From: Thermoanaerobaculia bacterium
GTDB taxonomy: Bacteria > Acidobacteriota > Thermoanaerobaculia > Multivoradales > JAGPDF01
Reading direction: 5' to 3'
DNA: 64,000 nt
Assembly: GCA_018057705.1 (NCBI GenBank)
Contig: JAGPDF010000012.1
Coordinates: 25,415 to 89,414 of the forward strand
Part shown: positions 16,583 through 24,991 of the stretch, one piece after another
Layout: each line of letters starts with the position of its first letter
How positions within the stretch are numbered: the first letter of the stretch is position 1
The notes under the pieces: model-generated
Told to the model about the DNA's origin: nothing
The model's input: only the letters and a program-made list of their open reading frames with translations
Databases searched by the model: none
Translations under genes and position numbers: made by a program

Positions 16583-17241
16583 TCGAAATCGCCCCTTCTC
16601 TCCTCGCTTCCGACCTCGCGGATCTCGCCGGCGCTGCCCGGATCTGCGAGGCCGGCGGGGCCGACGTTCTCCATGTGGATGTCATGGACGGGCATTTCGT
16701 GCCCAACCTGACGATCGGTGTCCCGGTGGTCGCGGCGCTGCGCCGCCACACCCGTTTGCCGCTCGACGTCCACCTGATGGTCGCCAATCCGGAGCGTCTC
16801 CTGGGCGATTTCCTGAAGGCCGGGGCTGACCGGATCAGCGTTCACTGGGAGGCCGCGACCCACCTCGACCGCCTGCTCGCCCAGATCCGGGAAGGCGGCG
16901 CCCAGGCGGGGATCGCGCTCAACCCGGCGACGCCGGTCGAGCTCCTTTCCGATATCCTGCCGTCGGCCGACTTCGTGCTCCTCATGTCGGTCAATCCGGG
17001 ATTCGGCGGTCAGGCGTTCCTGCCTTACGTGCTGGACAAGGCGCGGCGCTTGCATTCGTCGATCCTGGCGCGCCGACTCGACCTCTTCCTGGAGATCGAC
17101 GGGGGCATCGGGCCCGCCAACATCCGCTCCGTGGCCGAAGCCGGGGTGCGCACGCTGGTGGCAGGATCGGCGGTTTTTGGCGCCCCCGATCCGGTCGCCG
17201 CACAACAGCAGCTGCGAAAGCTCGCGGAGGGTAGCGCTTGA
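16579..17241 (+). CDS. rpe: Ribulose-phosphate 3-epimerase
   Basis: A 220-residue TIM-barrel enzyme of standard length that interconverts ribulose 5-phosphate and xylulose 5-phosphate in the pentose phosphate pathway. Visible: IAPSLLASDLADL, ADVLHVDVMDGHFVPNLTIG with metal-binding His and Asp, LDVHLMVANPER, MSVNPGFGGQAFLP, and LEIDGGIGPANI followed by the phosphate-binding VAGSAVFG. Start GTG 16579 overlaps the PASTA stop, and its stop overlaps the next start (TTGA), so it sits in a four-gene coupled operon with envelope genes. Confidence 0.95.
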   Translation: MIEIAPSLLASDLADLAGAARICEAGGADVLHVDVMDGHFVPNLTIGVPVVAALRRHTRLPLDVHLMVANPERLLGDFLKAGADRISVHWEAATHLDRLLAQIREGGAQAGIALNPATPVELLSDILPSADFVLLMSVNPGFGGQAFLPYVLDKARRLHSSILARRLDLFLEIDGGIGPANIRSVAEAGVRTLVAGSAVFGAPDPVAAQQQLRKLAEGSA

Positions 17242-18005
17242 ACTCAAATCTGATCCGGCGGCTCACGGCGCTGGCCATCGTCCCGGTCCTCTCGGTCCTG
17301 GCGGTTTCCTGCAAGTCGAACATTCAGAACGACCCGATCCTCCGGCTGTCAGCCGCCGAATCGCTGGCCGAGGGCAAGCGGCTGTTCGAGCTCGAGAAGT
17401 TCGAGAAGGCGCGGCCCTATTTTTCGCACGCCTTCGAAGTCGAGCCCAATTCGAGCTCGGGCCGCGAGGCCCTGCTGATGGTCGCGGACTGCTACTCCCT
17501 CACCGGCAGCACGGCCGACCTGATCCAGGCGGAGGCCAAGTACCGGGACTTCCAGAACCGCTTCCCGACCAGTGACCGCGCCGCGTACGTGCAGTTCCAG
17601 ATCGCTTCGTCTCTCGCACGTCGGATCGAGCGCGCCGACCGCGACCAGGCGGCGACGGTCAAGGCGCGGGAGGCGCTCGAAGAGCTGATCCGCCTCTATC
17701 CGACCAGCGAATACGCCGAGAAGGCCCGCGCCGAGCTGGTGATCGTGATCGACCGGCTGGCCGAGCACGAGTTCGTCGTCGGACGGTTCTACCAGCGCTA
17801 CGGCGTTCCGGGAGCCACGGTGGCCCGCATCGAAGGCCTGCTCAAGAACTTTCCGGGCTACTCCGGTACCGACGCCGCGCTCTACTACCTCGGCCTCGCC
17901 TATATCGACCTGGCCCGCCCGGAGGACGCCGCGACGACGTTCGCCCGGCTGCGGGAAGAGCACCCCGAGAGTCGCTACGTCCGGAAAGCCTCGAAGCAGG
18001 GCTGA
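17238..18005 (+). CDS. bamD: BamD-like outer-membrane assembly lipoprotein
   Basis: A 255-residue lipoprotein from TTG 17238, which overlaps the rpe stop. The signal peptide ends with lipobox LAVSC (Cys near residue 25). TPR-like repeats follow (AEGKRLFELEKFEKARPYFS, ARKA-type segment EELIRLYPTSEYAEKARAEL, and a last YYLGLAYIDLARPEDAATTF). BamD is the essential TPR lipoprotein of the BAM complex that inserts beta-barrel proteins. Length and repeat count fit BamD/YfiO, though a general TPR lipoprotein is possible. The TTG start reduces certainty of the exact N terminus, but the signal peptide supports it. Confidence 0.75.
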   Translation: MNSNLIRRLTALAIVPVLSVLAVSCKSNIQNDPILRLSAAESLAEGKRLFELEKFEKARPYFSHAFEVEPNSSSGREALLMVADCYSLTGSTADLIQAEAKYRDFQNRFPTSDRAAYVQFQIASSLARRIERADRDQAATVKAREALEELIRLYPTSEYAEKARAELVIVIDRLAEHEFVVGRFYQRYGVPGATVARIEGLLKNFPGYSGTDAALYYLGLAYIDLARPEDAATTFARLREEHPESRYVRKASKQG

Positions 18006-18007
18006 CC

Positions 18008-18826
18008 TTGAAGACCCGTCGGAGGCTCGCCCGCCTTTGCGCCGCGACCCTGCTGGTGATGGCGGGCGGCTGCGCGGGCAGCGGGCCCTACTGGAGCCGC
18101 GAGGATCGGGGTGCGGCCCAGGCCCAGGAACGGGAAGAGCGCATTACCCGCCTCGAATCGCAGCTCGCCCAGGAGCAGGGGCGAAACGCCGCCCTTCAAG
18201 CCGAGGTCGATCGGCTCGGTCGCGAAGTCGCGCAGTTGCGGCGACCGGAGGCGCCGGAAGCGGCTCCTCGCGCGGTCCCGCCGCCTTCGGGTCTGGAGGC
18301 CGTCGAAATGGCGCCCGTTCCCGGAATCGGGGAGCGCCAGGAGATCGAACAGAGCGACCTCGAGCTCCCCGTTGAGCCAACTGCGGCCGCCGAGGAGCCG
18401 GGCAGCCCCGTCCCTGCCCCTGCCGCGACGTCGGCGACTGCCCTTCCCGCCGATGCGTCGAGCGCCGGCCTCTACGAGCGCAGCCTGGAGCTGCTCGAGC
18501 AGGGGCGCTCCGCAGAGGCCGAAGCGGGGTTCACCCGGTTTCTCGTCGCGAATCCGGTCTCCGACCTGGCGGACAACGCCCAGTTCTGGCTCGCCGAATC
18601 GGCGCTGCGGCGGATGGACACCGCCCTCGCGCTCGCCGGGTTCCGGGCCGTCGTCGAGAATTACCCCGAGGGCAACAAGATTCCGGACGCCCTGCTCAAG
18701 GTCGGATTCTGCCTCGCCGAGCTCGGCGACCCGGAGTCGGCGGCGACGGTTTACCGCGAGCTCCTGGAGCGCTTTCCCGAGACCACCGCAGCTGACACTG
18801 CGCGGCAACGGCTCGGCCCCCGCTAG
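18008..18826 (+). CDS. CpoB/YbgF-like periplasmic lipoprotein
   Basis: A 272-residue protein from TTG 18008, two bases after the BamD-like gene. The signal peptide ends in lipobox VMAGGC (Cys near 22). Residues 35-75 form a coiled coil (ERITRLESQLAQEQGRNAAL and following), then a Pro/Ala linker, then a TPR domain at about 150-272 (LYERSLELLEQGRSAEAEAG, FTRFLVANP, LLERFPETTAADTA). Coiled coil plus C-terminal TPR is the layout of CpoB/YbgF, which coordinates murein synthesis with the Tol system and outer-membrane constriction. It normally lies beside pal/tol, which are not here. CpoB is usually soluble, so a lipobox is a difference. Confidence 0.7.
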   Translation: MKTRRRLARLCAATLLVMAGGCAGSGPYWSREDRGAAQAQEREERITRLESQLAQEQGRNAALQAEVDRLGREVAQLRRPEAPEAAPRAVPPPSGLEAVEMAPVPGIGERQEIEQSDLELPVEPTAAAEEPGSPVPAPAATSATALPADASSAGLYERSLELLEQGRSAEAEAGFTRFLVANPVSDLADNAQFWLAESALRRMDTALALAGFRAVVENYPEGNKIPDALLKVGFCLAELGDPESAATVYRELLERFPETTAADTARQRLGPR

Positions 18827-18884
18827 GGCAGTTCCGGCGCGCAGCTAACCTCAAGAGGATACGTGGGTTCCGTGGAGAAAGCAC

Positions 18885-18913
18885 TTGACACTGTGCACAC
18901 CCGCGAGTACCCT
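18885..18913 (+). promoter_or_regulatory. Sigma-70-type promoter for the LysM gene
   Basis: A perfect -35 TTGACA at 18885-18890, a 17-bp spacer, and -10 TACCCT at 18908-18913, lying 57 bp before the LysM start. The -10 matches TATAAT at 3 positions, including the two key A/T ends. Confidence 0.5.
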
Positions 18914-18969
18914 TCGGGCAAGTCTTGGACGCAACGCGCCAGCTGGAAACGGCTTCTGGAGGTCGACCC

Positions 18970-20211
18970 GTGGCAAACCGCCATCTAACGGTATTCGCGC
19001 TGCTCGGTACTGTCGTATTCGCTGGCGTGGCTTTGGAGGCGGCGGACACCCCGCCGGCCAACCTCAAGCTGGTGAACGGACACTGGACGGCCTGGGATCC
19101 GCCGCCGACGCCCGAGGGCGCAAGAGTCCACATCGTCGTGCCGGGAGATACCTTCTGGGGTCTCGCGGCGACGAATCTCGGCAATCCCTATCTCTGGCCG
19201 CAAATCTGGGAGAAGAACCAGTATGTTCGCGACGCCCACTGGATCTACCCCGGCGACCCCCTGATCCTCGACCTCTCGGTCTCGGGGGCGGAGGCGGTCG
19301 GAGCCGTGGCGACCGATGAAGGAGCGACCGAAGAGGTGGCCGGGATGGGCGAGGGAGCCGAGGCGGAAGCCTCGGCGGCGGACGGGAGTCCGGCGGGCAC
19401 GGGCGCAGCGGCGACGATTCGCGGCGTCGCTCCGGCCGGTAAAGGATCCGTTCCGGTGCCGCTCGGCAGCCAGGATGACATCTACTGTTCGGGTTTCATC
19501 GGCGCGCCGGACGAGGTCTTCGGCTACTCGGTGATCGGGTCCGAGTACCAGGTGCTCTCGCCGCAGCTCAAGAACCCGGTCTACGGCCAGGTCGAAGGGC
19601 TCTACGGGACTGTCGATGCCGTCAAGTACAAGCTGACCGCGGGCGACATCATCTACATCGACGGCGGCCGGGCAGCCGGCCTCTCTGCGGGCATGCAGTT
19701 CACCGCGGTCGGCAGCGGCAGGATCGTCCGGCATCCGGTCTCGAACGACGAGCTCGGCCGCCAGTACAGCTACGCCGGCCGCATCCGCGTGCTCTCCGTG
19801 CAGGAGAACTCGGCGATCGCCGAGATCACCCAGAGCTGCGACGGCATCCTCGTCGGAATGGCGCTCAAGCCCTTCGAACAGGAGCCCGTGCCGCTTGCGC
19901 GGCGCAGCCCGACGCGACCAGCCAGTGAGCCGGCGAGCGCCGAGGCTCTGGCGAGCGCGGCGGTGATCGTCTCCTCGCCGGTCGATCTCGTGACCCTGGG
20001 GCAGGACCATCTGGTCTTCATCGACCGCGGCGAGGACGACGAGGTCCTGCCCGGCGACATCTTCACGATCTACCGCATGAACCGCCCGGCGCATCCGCCG
20101 GTCGTTCTGGGCGAGCTCGCGGTCCTGTCCGTGCGGGCCCACACGGCGGTCGCCAAGATTCTCGAGTCGCGCTATCCGGTCTATGTCGGAGATCGTCTCG
20201 AGCGCAAGTGA
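18970..20211 (+). CDS. Exported LysM-domain protein
   Basis: A 413-residue protein. Start GTG 18970 has a GGAGG ribosome site 8 bp upstream; a TTG at 18925 would add 15 residues before the signal peptide. Residues 1-25 are a signal peptide (LTVFALLGTVVFAGVALEAA). The LysM domain lies at about 52-100 (VPGDTFWGLAATNLGNPYLW, IYPGDPLIL) and binds murein. The rest contains two similar beta-rich modules with YIDGGRAAGLSAGMQFTAVG and FIDRGEDDEVLPGDIFTIYR, which resemble flagellar/export-type beta folds. Probably a periplasmic wall-binding protein. It has its own promoter. Confidence 0.85.
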   Translation: MANRHLTVFALLGTVVFAGVALEAADTPPANLKLVNGHWTAWDPPPTPEGARVHIVVPGDTFWGLAATNLGNPYLWPQIWEKNQYVRDAHWIYPGDPLILDLSVSGAEAVGAVATDEGATEEVAGMGEGAEAEASAADGSPAGTGAAATIRGVAPAGKGSVPVPLGSQDDIYCSGFIGAPDEVFGYSVIGSEYQVLSPQLKNPVYGQVEGLYGTVDAVKYKLTAGDIIYIDGGRAAGLSAGMQFTAVGSGRIVRHPVSNDELGRQYSYAGRIRVLSVQENSAIAEITQSCDGILVGMALKPFEQEPVPLARRSPTRPASEPASAEALASAAVIVSSPVDLVTLGQDHLVFIDRGEDDEVLPGDIFTIYRMNRPAHPPVVLGELAVLSVRAHTAVAKILESRYPVYVGDRLERK

Positions 20212-20276
20212 GTGCCGCCGCGGCTGCCGCCCGCCCGTCGCCCCGCTGACTGCCGGACCGGCGGGGGGGTGTCGGC

Positions 20277-20305
20277 TTGCGGGCAGGGACGATTTGCGAT
20301 AGATT
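20277..20305 (+). promoter_or_regulatory. Possible promoter for the Fis-like gene
   Basis: TTGCGG at 20277-20282, a 17-bp spacer, and TAGATT at 20300-20305, with 4 of 6 consensus matches in each element. It lies 26 bp before the GTG of the Fis-like gene. Confidence 0.4.
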
Positions 20306-20331
20306 TCCCGCTCTCGCAGGGTGAATCAGCT

Positions 20332-20613
20332 GTGAACCGACAAAACTACAACGGCAGACTCAACCAGATCGTCGATGAGTTGGTAAGCCAGGGACTCACC
20401 CTGGAGCAGGCTCGTCAGGAATTCGAACGGCAGTTCATCACGGCCTCCCTGCGGTCCAACGACTGGAACTACTGTCGCTCGGCGCGCAGCCTCGGAGTCC
20501 ATCGCAACACCCTGCGCAACAAGGTTTCTCACTTGGGCATCAGCGGCACCGAAGGCAAGGGGAAGGCCTCCACTCCCCGCGTCGGCTTGCGGCGACAGTT
20601 CCCCAAGGTCTGA
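20332..20613 (+). CDS. Fis-type helix-turn-helix protein
   Basis: A 93-residue protein. The start at GTG 20332 follows an AGGGTG ribosome site. Residues 22-70 match the Fis/NtrC-C HTH: LEQARQEFERQFITASLRSN then NYCRSARSLGVHRNTLRNKV. In NtrC-type activators this module follows an AAA domain; here it stands alone as in Fis, a nucleoid-bending regulator. The long upstream in-frame extension is intergenic-like and carries the promoter, so I reject it. Likely a small DNA-binding regulator; targets are unknown. Confidence 0.8.
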   Translation: MNRQNYNGRLNQIVDELVSQGLTLEQARQEFERQFITASLRSNDWNYCRSARSLGVHRNTLRNKVSHLGISGTEGKGKASTPRVGLRRQFPKV

Positions 20614-20656
20614 CCCGAAACACCCGAAAAAACCAACCACACACGACATGAACCAT

Positions 20657-20682
20657 GGCCGCTCCCCTCGCGGGAAGCGGCC
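20657..20682 (+). terminator. Hairpin after the Fis-like gene
   Basis: GGCCGCT at 20657-20663 pairs with AGCGGCC at 20676-20682, with three more inner GC pairs around a TCGC loop. No T-run follows, so intrinsic termination is uncertain. It lies between the Fis-like gene and the transglycosylase gene. Confidence 0.3.
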
Positions 20683-20733
20683 CATTCGTGGCCATTACCG
20701 GCCGCGCCTGCCCGTTCCACACGGAGGCGACTC

Positions 20734-21498
20734 ATGCCCACATCTCCATTCAGACGATTGACCCGCCGCATGATCTGGAGTGCCAGCGCTTCGATCACTT
20801 TGCTGTTCCTGACCTCCACCTCGAGTCTGCCGTCGGTTCCGGTGCCCCCGACCGGTTACTCGCTCGACCTCGACACGATCTTCGCCCGCCCTGCCGGTCT
20901 GGATCTCGCCGCGGCGACTGTGCCGCCCGCTCGCCCCGCGAGCTCCGACCAGTTCCATCTGAATCCGCGCGGCGAGCGCAGCCGTCCAGCCTCGGATCTC
21001 TACCTCGATGGGTTGCCATTCGGACGCGAGATCCGCGGCGCCGCGCAGCGCTACGAACTGGATTCGCTTCTGCTCGCTTCGATCGTCGAGGCGGAATCGA
21101 GCTTTCGCGCCGACGCCGTCTCCGTCAAGGGCGCCCTCGGTCTCATGCAGCTCATGCCGCTGCATTTCGCCCCGCTCGATCCGGCGATCGCCCCGATCGA
21201 CCCGCTCGACCCGGCGGTGAACCTGAATCTGGGGGCGCGTTATCTGCGCGATCTGCGCAAGCGCTACGACGGCGACCTGGAGCTCGCGCTGGCGGCGTAT
21301 CACGCCGGCCCTGGAACGATCGATCGATTCGGTGGATTTCCGCCCTACCGTGAAACCGAGGCCTATGTCGGCCGGGTGCTCAAGCTCTACAGCGAGCACC
21401 AGCGGGAAGCTGGCGCCGCGACCTCCGCCGGGTCTTCCTCCGCGTCATCTGCGGGCAGTCTGCCGCGGACGCGGCCGGAAACCCGGCTCGGCTCCTAG
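20734..21498 (+). CDS. Lytic transglycosylase (SLT family)
   Basis: A 254-residue protein with a clear GGAGG ribosome site. An N-terminal membrane or signal segment (about 12-30) is followed by the SLT domain at about 100-220. The catalytic Glu lies in [20 protein letters not shown] near residue 120, followed by GLMQLMP, then [16 protein letters not shown] and [20 protein letters not shown]. The enzyme cleaves murein glycan strands to 1,6-anhydro products. The stop at 21496-21498 shares a CTAG with the stop of convergent tatA. Confidence 0.9.
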   Translation: MPTSPFRRLTRRMIWSASASITLLFLTSTSSLPSVPVPPTGYSLDLDTIFARPAGLDLAAATVPPARPASSDQFHLNPRGERSRPASDLYLDGLPFGREIRGAAQRYELDSLLLASIVEAESSFRADAVSVKGALGLMQLMPLHFAPLDPAIAPIDPLDPAVNLNLGARYLRDLRKRYDGDLELALAAYHAGPGTIDRFGGFPPYRETEAYVGRVLKLYSEHQREAGAATSAGSSSASSAGSLPRTRPETRLGS

Positions 21499-21671
21499 GC
21501 CCGTTTCCCGGTCTCGGAGTCGGTTCCGTCTTCGTCGCCCTTGAGGCCCTTCTTGAAGTTCTTGATCGCCTCGCCGAGTCCCTTGCCCAACTGCGGGATC
21601 TTCGAGGCGCCGAACAGCAGCACGAGGATGACGAAAATCACCAGCAACTCAGGAACTCCGAGCGATCCCAT
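21495..21671 (-). CDS. tatA: Twin-arginine translocase subunit TatA
   Basis: A 58-residue protein from ATG 21671, with a GAGGAGG ribosome site upstream. One membrane helix ([20 protein letters not shown]) is followed by the amphipathic helix [17 protein letters not shown] and an acidic tail, the normal TatA/E plan. TatA forms the pore that exports folded proteins with twin-arginine signals. An in-frame ATG at 21728 would add 19 unconserved residues. tatB and tatC are not nearby. It overlaps the transglycosylase stop by 4 bp (CTAG). Confidence 0.9.
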   Translation of the reverse strand: MGSLGVPELLVIFVILVLLFGASKIPQLGKGLGEAIKNFKKGLKGDEDGTDSETGKRA

Positions 21672-21739
21672 CGCGGGAACCTCCTCGATGCCGAGCGCGC
21701 GACGAAGCGTTCGCCGCGCGCCGGTCAACTGCTTTCACT

Positions 21740-22729
21740 TTAGCAGAAGCGCCCGGAAGCGGGCCCGGTGGCCCACCACCCGCGCAACGGGGGGACGCTC
21801 GCGGCCGTCTCCGGCAAAAGCTCGAGATGCGGCAGGGCGCGCGCCAGGGTCGGCGCGATCAGCGGTACGTGCCGCGGATTGCCTTGCGCCGCGAAGCGCG
21901 CGAACGTGCCCGCGGCCTTGAGCGTGCGCTGCACGACCGCCCGCGAGTAAGCCTCGTGCCCCGGGCTGCCTCGCCAGCGGTGCGGCAGGATCGCCGCCTC
22001 GCGGGCCGGATCGGGGAAGAAGCTGTCGTTCAGCAGCGAGGCCAGATCGTAGGCGGGGGGCCCCAGCCGAAGATCCTGGAAGTCGATGACCGCGACGCCC
22101 TCCACCACAGGCATGAGATTGCGCGCCATGTAGTCGCGGTGGCAGGGCACGAGCGGATCGCCCCCGAGGCGCGCGCAGAGCTCGTCGAGCGCGGCGCGAA
22201 AATCGCGCCGCGCTCCGGGAAGCGCCGTGAGGCCTGCGGGATCGAACAGGAACTCGAACGTCGGCTCGAGCTCGCGGCGCAGCAAGGCGCCGTCGAGGGG
22301 GGGGCACCCGAGGCGTGCCACCTCGCCCGGGTCCAGCCCGGCGATCCGCTCCGCGCTCTGCGCCGCGGCGACGAAACCGGCGGTCTGCTCGTCCGCGCTG
22401 CGGTCGCCGACCTCGAACAGTGTCGCGGCGCCCAGATCCTCGACCAGCATCCAGCCGCGCCCGGGGCTCGACCCGCGAATCTCCGGCACGCGCACCCCGG
22501 CATCGGCGAGAAGCGTCCGCGCGGCGACGAAGCGCGCCATCGTCGCGCGGAGGCTTTCGGGGTAGTACGCCGCGAGCAGCGAAGCGCCCCCTTCGAGGAC
22601 GATCCGGAAGTAGCGCCGCTGCGAGAGGTCGCCCGCGAGCGCGGTGGAGCTGCGCGCGCCGATTCCCAGCTCGTCCAGCCAGTCGTCGAGATCCTTTGCG
22701 TTCACGGGCCGGAAAGGTAGCACAAGCAT
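21740..22729 (-). CDS. Aminoglycoside-phosphotransferase-fold kinase, AmgK-like
   Basis: A 329-residue APH-fold kinase. The catalytic loop CHRDYMARNLMPV and the metal-binding VAVIDFQDLRLGPPAYDLAS are nearly as in AmgK, the anomeric MurNAc/GlcNAc kinase of cell-wall recycling. The N-terminal region shows the Gly-rich DLSQRRYFRIVLEGG and EDLGAATLFEV. AmgK is normally followed by murU (an uridylyltransferase), but the downstream neighbour is tatA, so the pathway assignment is open. A GTG at 22705 is an alternative start. It is divergent from a strong promoter for the small gene and rlmN. Confidence 0.75.
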   Translation of the reverse strand: MLVLPFRPVNAKDLDDWLDELGIGARSSTALAGDLSQRRYFRIVLEGGASLLAAYYPESLRATMARFVAARTLLADAGVRVPEIRGSSPGRGWMLVEDLGAATLFEVGDRSADEQTAGFVAAAQSAERIAGLDPGEVARLGCPPLDGALLRRELEPTFEFLFDPAGLTALPGARRDFRAALDELCARLGGDPLVPCHRDYMARNLMPVVEGVAVIDFQDLRLGPPAYDLASLLNDSFFPDPAREAAILPHRWRGSPGHEAYSRAVVQRTLKAAGTFARFAAQGNPRHVPLIAPTLARALPHLELLPETAASVPPLRGWWATGPASGRFC

Positions 22730-22733
22730 CCGT

Positions 22734-22763
22734 TTGACAGCGCTTTCTGGCGCGCCCGATAAT
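22734..22763 (+). promoter_or_regulatory. Strong sigma-70-type promoter
   Basis: TTGACA at 22734-22739, an 18-bp spacer, and GATAAT at 22758-22763 (5 of 6 consensus). It lies 31 bp before the 112-residue gene and should drive that gene and rlmN. It starts only 4 bp from the start codon of the divergent kinase gene. Confidence 0.6.
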
Positions 22764-22794
22764 CCAACCCGATTCGGAGAGGATCGTTACCTGA

Positions 22795-23133
22795 ATGGAC
22801 GAGCGACGCCGCACCTTCATGCGCGAACTGGAGCGCGCGCTTCTCGAGGCGATCTCGGAATCGGCCGAGGTCCATCGCACGCTGCATCGGATGCACAGCG
22901 AAGGTTATACGCTGCAGCTGTTTCTCGACTGTCAGCCGGCCGGCGCCCCCGAATCCACGACTGCCGATCCTGCCGCCGACCGCGACCCCTGCAATACCCT
23001 CGTGCCGGCAAGGACCGGGAACCGTGCCGAGACCGGCGTGAAGGAGCCAGCATTCCGCATCAACAGCGAAGACCTCACCCTCCTGCGGGCACTCGGGATC
23101 GATCCGACGCGCAAGAGCCGCGCACGCAAGTAG
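22795..23133 (+). CDS. Small conserved-looking protein of unknown function
   Basis: A 112-residue soluble protein. The N-terminal half is a helix with many acidic and basic residues (FMRELERALLEAISESAEVH, RTLHRMHSEGYTLQLFLDCQ). A Pro/Ala linker follows, then a C-terminal helix ending in a basic tail (LLRALGIDPTRKSRARK). I do not recognise the family. It is 10 bp upstream of rlmN and shares its promoter, so a role in translation or RNA handling is possible but is only inference. The coding nature is supported by the strong promoter and a lack of competing frames. Confidence 0.6.
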   Translation: MDERRRTFMRELERALLEAISESAEVHRTLHRMHSEGYTLQLFLDCQPAGAPESTTADPAADRDPCNTLVPARTGNRAETGVKEPAFRINSEDLTLLRALGIDPTRKSRARK

Positions 23134-23143
23134 AGTCCAGAGC

Positions 23144-24232
23144 GTGACCGTGGACGACTCCACCCCCGAGCCGCTCGTCGGACTCGATCGTCCGGGACTC
23201 GGCGAGCGTCTGGGCGCGCTCGTCACGCGTTCCTTTCAGATCGACCAGATCTACGACGCGCTCTACCTGCGCGGCGTCACCGACTTCTCCGAGATGACCA
23301 ACCTCTCGCTCGCGCTGCGCCGCGAGCTCTGCTCAAAGTTCTCGCTCGGGCTCCCCGAGGTCGCCTCGCGGCAGGCCGGGGCCGACGGCACGACGAAGTT
23401 TCTCCTCCGCCTGCGCGACGGCGCTTCGATCGAGACCGTCGACATTCCGGACACCAAGCGGCGAACGCTCTGCATTTCGAGTCAGGCCGGGTGCGGACTC
23501 GCCTGCGCCTTCTGCGTGACGGGATACTGGGGAGCGGGAAGGAATCTCTCGGCGGGCGAGATCGTCGGCCAGGTCCAGCTCGTGCGCAGGCTCCAGGAAC
23601 TTCCCGACACCCTGAATCTCGTCTTCATGGGCATGGGCGAGCCGCTGCTGAATCTTCCGGCAGTGCACACCGCGCTGCGACTGCTCTCCGAGCGTATCTC
23701 CTGGCGACGGATGACCGTCTCGACCGCCGGGGTGATACCGGGTATCGACGCAATCGGAACCTGGGAGCGCCGCCCCAACCTCGCCATCTCTCTGCATGCG
23801 CCCGACGACGCGCGGCGCAGCGAGATCATGCCGATCAACCGCAGCTATCCGTTGGCGGACCTGCTCGACGCGCTGCGCCGGTTTCCGCTCGAACCGCGGC
23901 GCCGGATCACCGTCGAGTACATCCTGCTCGCCGGCTTCAACGATCGTTCCGCCGACGCCGTCGCGCTCGCCCAGCTGCTGCGCAAGATACCGGTCAAGGT
24001 CAACCTCATCCCGTTCAACGCCGATCCGGTGCTCGGCGACCGATTCGAGCGCCCGGACGACACGGTCGTGACCCGCTTCCAGGAGACACTCATGGCGCGC
24101 AACCTGACGGCGACGGTTCGCCGCACCCGGGGGGAAGATGTCGGTGCCGCCTGCGGCCAGCTCCGCGCCTTCGCCCGGCCGCCCCGCGCCCAGACGGTGC
24201 GTCCCGGCGGCGGCAGTCGTCAGACCTCCTGA
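23144..24232 (+). CDS. rlmN: Dual-specificity 23S rRNA/tRNA adenine C2-methyltransferase RlmN
   Basis: A 362-residue radical SAM enzyme, GTG start. It methylates C2 of A2503 in 23S rRNA and A37 of some tRNAs. The iron-sulphur motif GCGLACAFCVTG (CxxxCxxC) follows LCISSQA. Other blocks are LVFMGMGEPLLN, RRMTVSTAGVIPGI, AISLHAPDDARRSEIMPINR, and the C-terminal RRTRGEDVGAACGQL, which carries the methyl-accepting Cys. Length fits RlmN. Its last 13 bp overlap the 3' end of the convergent pgeF. Confidence 0.93.
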   Translation: MTVDDSTPEPLVGLDRPGLGERLGALVTRSFQIDQIYDALYLRGVTDFSEMTNLSLALRRELCSKFSLGLPEVASRQAGADGTTKFLLRLRDGASIETVDIPDTKRRTLCISSQAGCGLACAFCVTGYWGAGRNLSAGEIVGQVQLVRRLQELPDTLNLVFMGMGEPLLNLPAVHTALRLLSERISWRRMTVSTAGVIPGIDAIGTWERRPNLAISLHAPDDARRSEIMPINRSYPLADLLDALRRFPLEPRRRITVEYILLAGFNDRSADAVALAQLLRKIPVKVNLIPFNADPVLGDRFERPDDTVVTRFQETLMARNLTATVRRTRGEDVGAACGQLRAFARPPRAQTVRPGGGSRQTS

Positions 24233-24948
24233 TCCGACTCGCCGTCCCTCCGCCAGATCAGGCTCAGATTGCGGCCCGCGGCTTTGCCCTCGCGGCGATA
24301 GCTCTCGAGTGTCCCAGGGTGGCACGCGGTGCAGGCGGCGAGCGTTCGCACTTGTGCGACGCCGCCGCGGGCGAGCTCCGCCGCGGCCGCGAGCTGCAGG
24401 TCGAGGTGCGGCCGGCCGCGCGGTCCGGGGGAACGCACGGCCTCCGAGCTTCGGGCGACGACCGCATCCGCCACCTCGTCTCCTACCTCGTAGCAGCAGG
24501 GGCCGATCGCCGGACCGATCCAGGCGACGACCCGGCCGGGGTCGTCGAACCCCGCCAACGCCGCCGAGATGATGCCGCCCACGAAGCCCCGCCAGCCGGC
24601 GTGAACGGCGGCGACGCGACCGCTCCCGGCGAGCAGGATCGGCACGCAGTCGGCGGTGACGACGACCAGCACGAGGCCGGCCTCGGTGGTCTCCAGAGCG
24701 TCCCCCTCGCCGCAGGAACCGGCGTGCGCGGCGAGAACGGTCGCGCCGTGAACCTGGCGCATTCGGGCCGCGCGACGGTTTGCTCCGACCCAGGCCGCGG
24801 GGAGTGTCGCTCCGCGCCCGCGGTCGGCGCTGCGCCCGACGAACCGAACCTCCGCCGAAGGTGAGCTGTCGCGCCAGCCGGGGATTCCAGCGACGCATTC
24901 CGGCTCGACCGCGAAGCGGCGCCCACCGTTGCGATCGGCCTCTCCCAT
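24220..24948 (-). CDS. pgeF: Polyphenol oxidase-fold purine nucleosidase PgeF (YfiH)
   Basis: A 242-residue laccase-domain protein. The three metal/active-site blocks are visible: RMRQVHGATV (His), VVVTADCVPILL (Cys) and AAVHAGWRGFVGG (His), followed by WIGPAIGPCCYEVGDEVADA. YfiH-family proteins act on purine nucleosides or clear mis-edited murein precursors (UDP-MurNAc-Ser). With mpl, murI and several murein genes in this window the second role is attractive, but this is inference. It is convergent with rlmN and overlaps it by 13 bp. Confidence 0.88.
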   Translation of the reverse strand: MGEADRNGGRRFAVEPECVAGIPGWRDSSPSAEVRFVGRSADRGRGATLPAAWVGANRRAARMRQVHGATVLAAHAGSCGEGDALETTEAGLVLVVVTADCVPILLAGSGRVAAVHAGWRGFVGGIISAALAGFDDPGRVVAWIGPAIGPCCYEVGDEVADAVVARSSEAVRSPGPRGRPHLDLQLAAAAELARGGVAQVRTLAACTACHPGTLESYRREGKAAGRNLSLIWRRDGESDQEV

Positions 24949-24991
24949 CGCGCGATTCTAGCCACTTCGAACGCTGCGATACACTCGCGCC

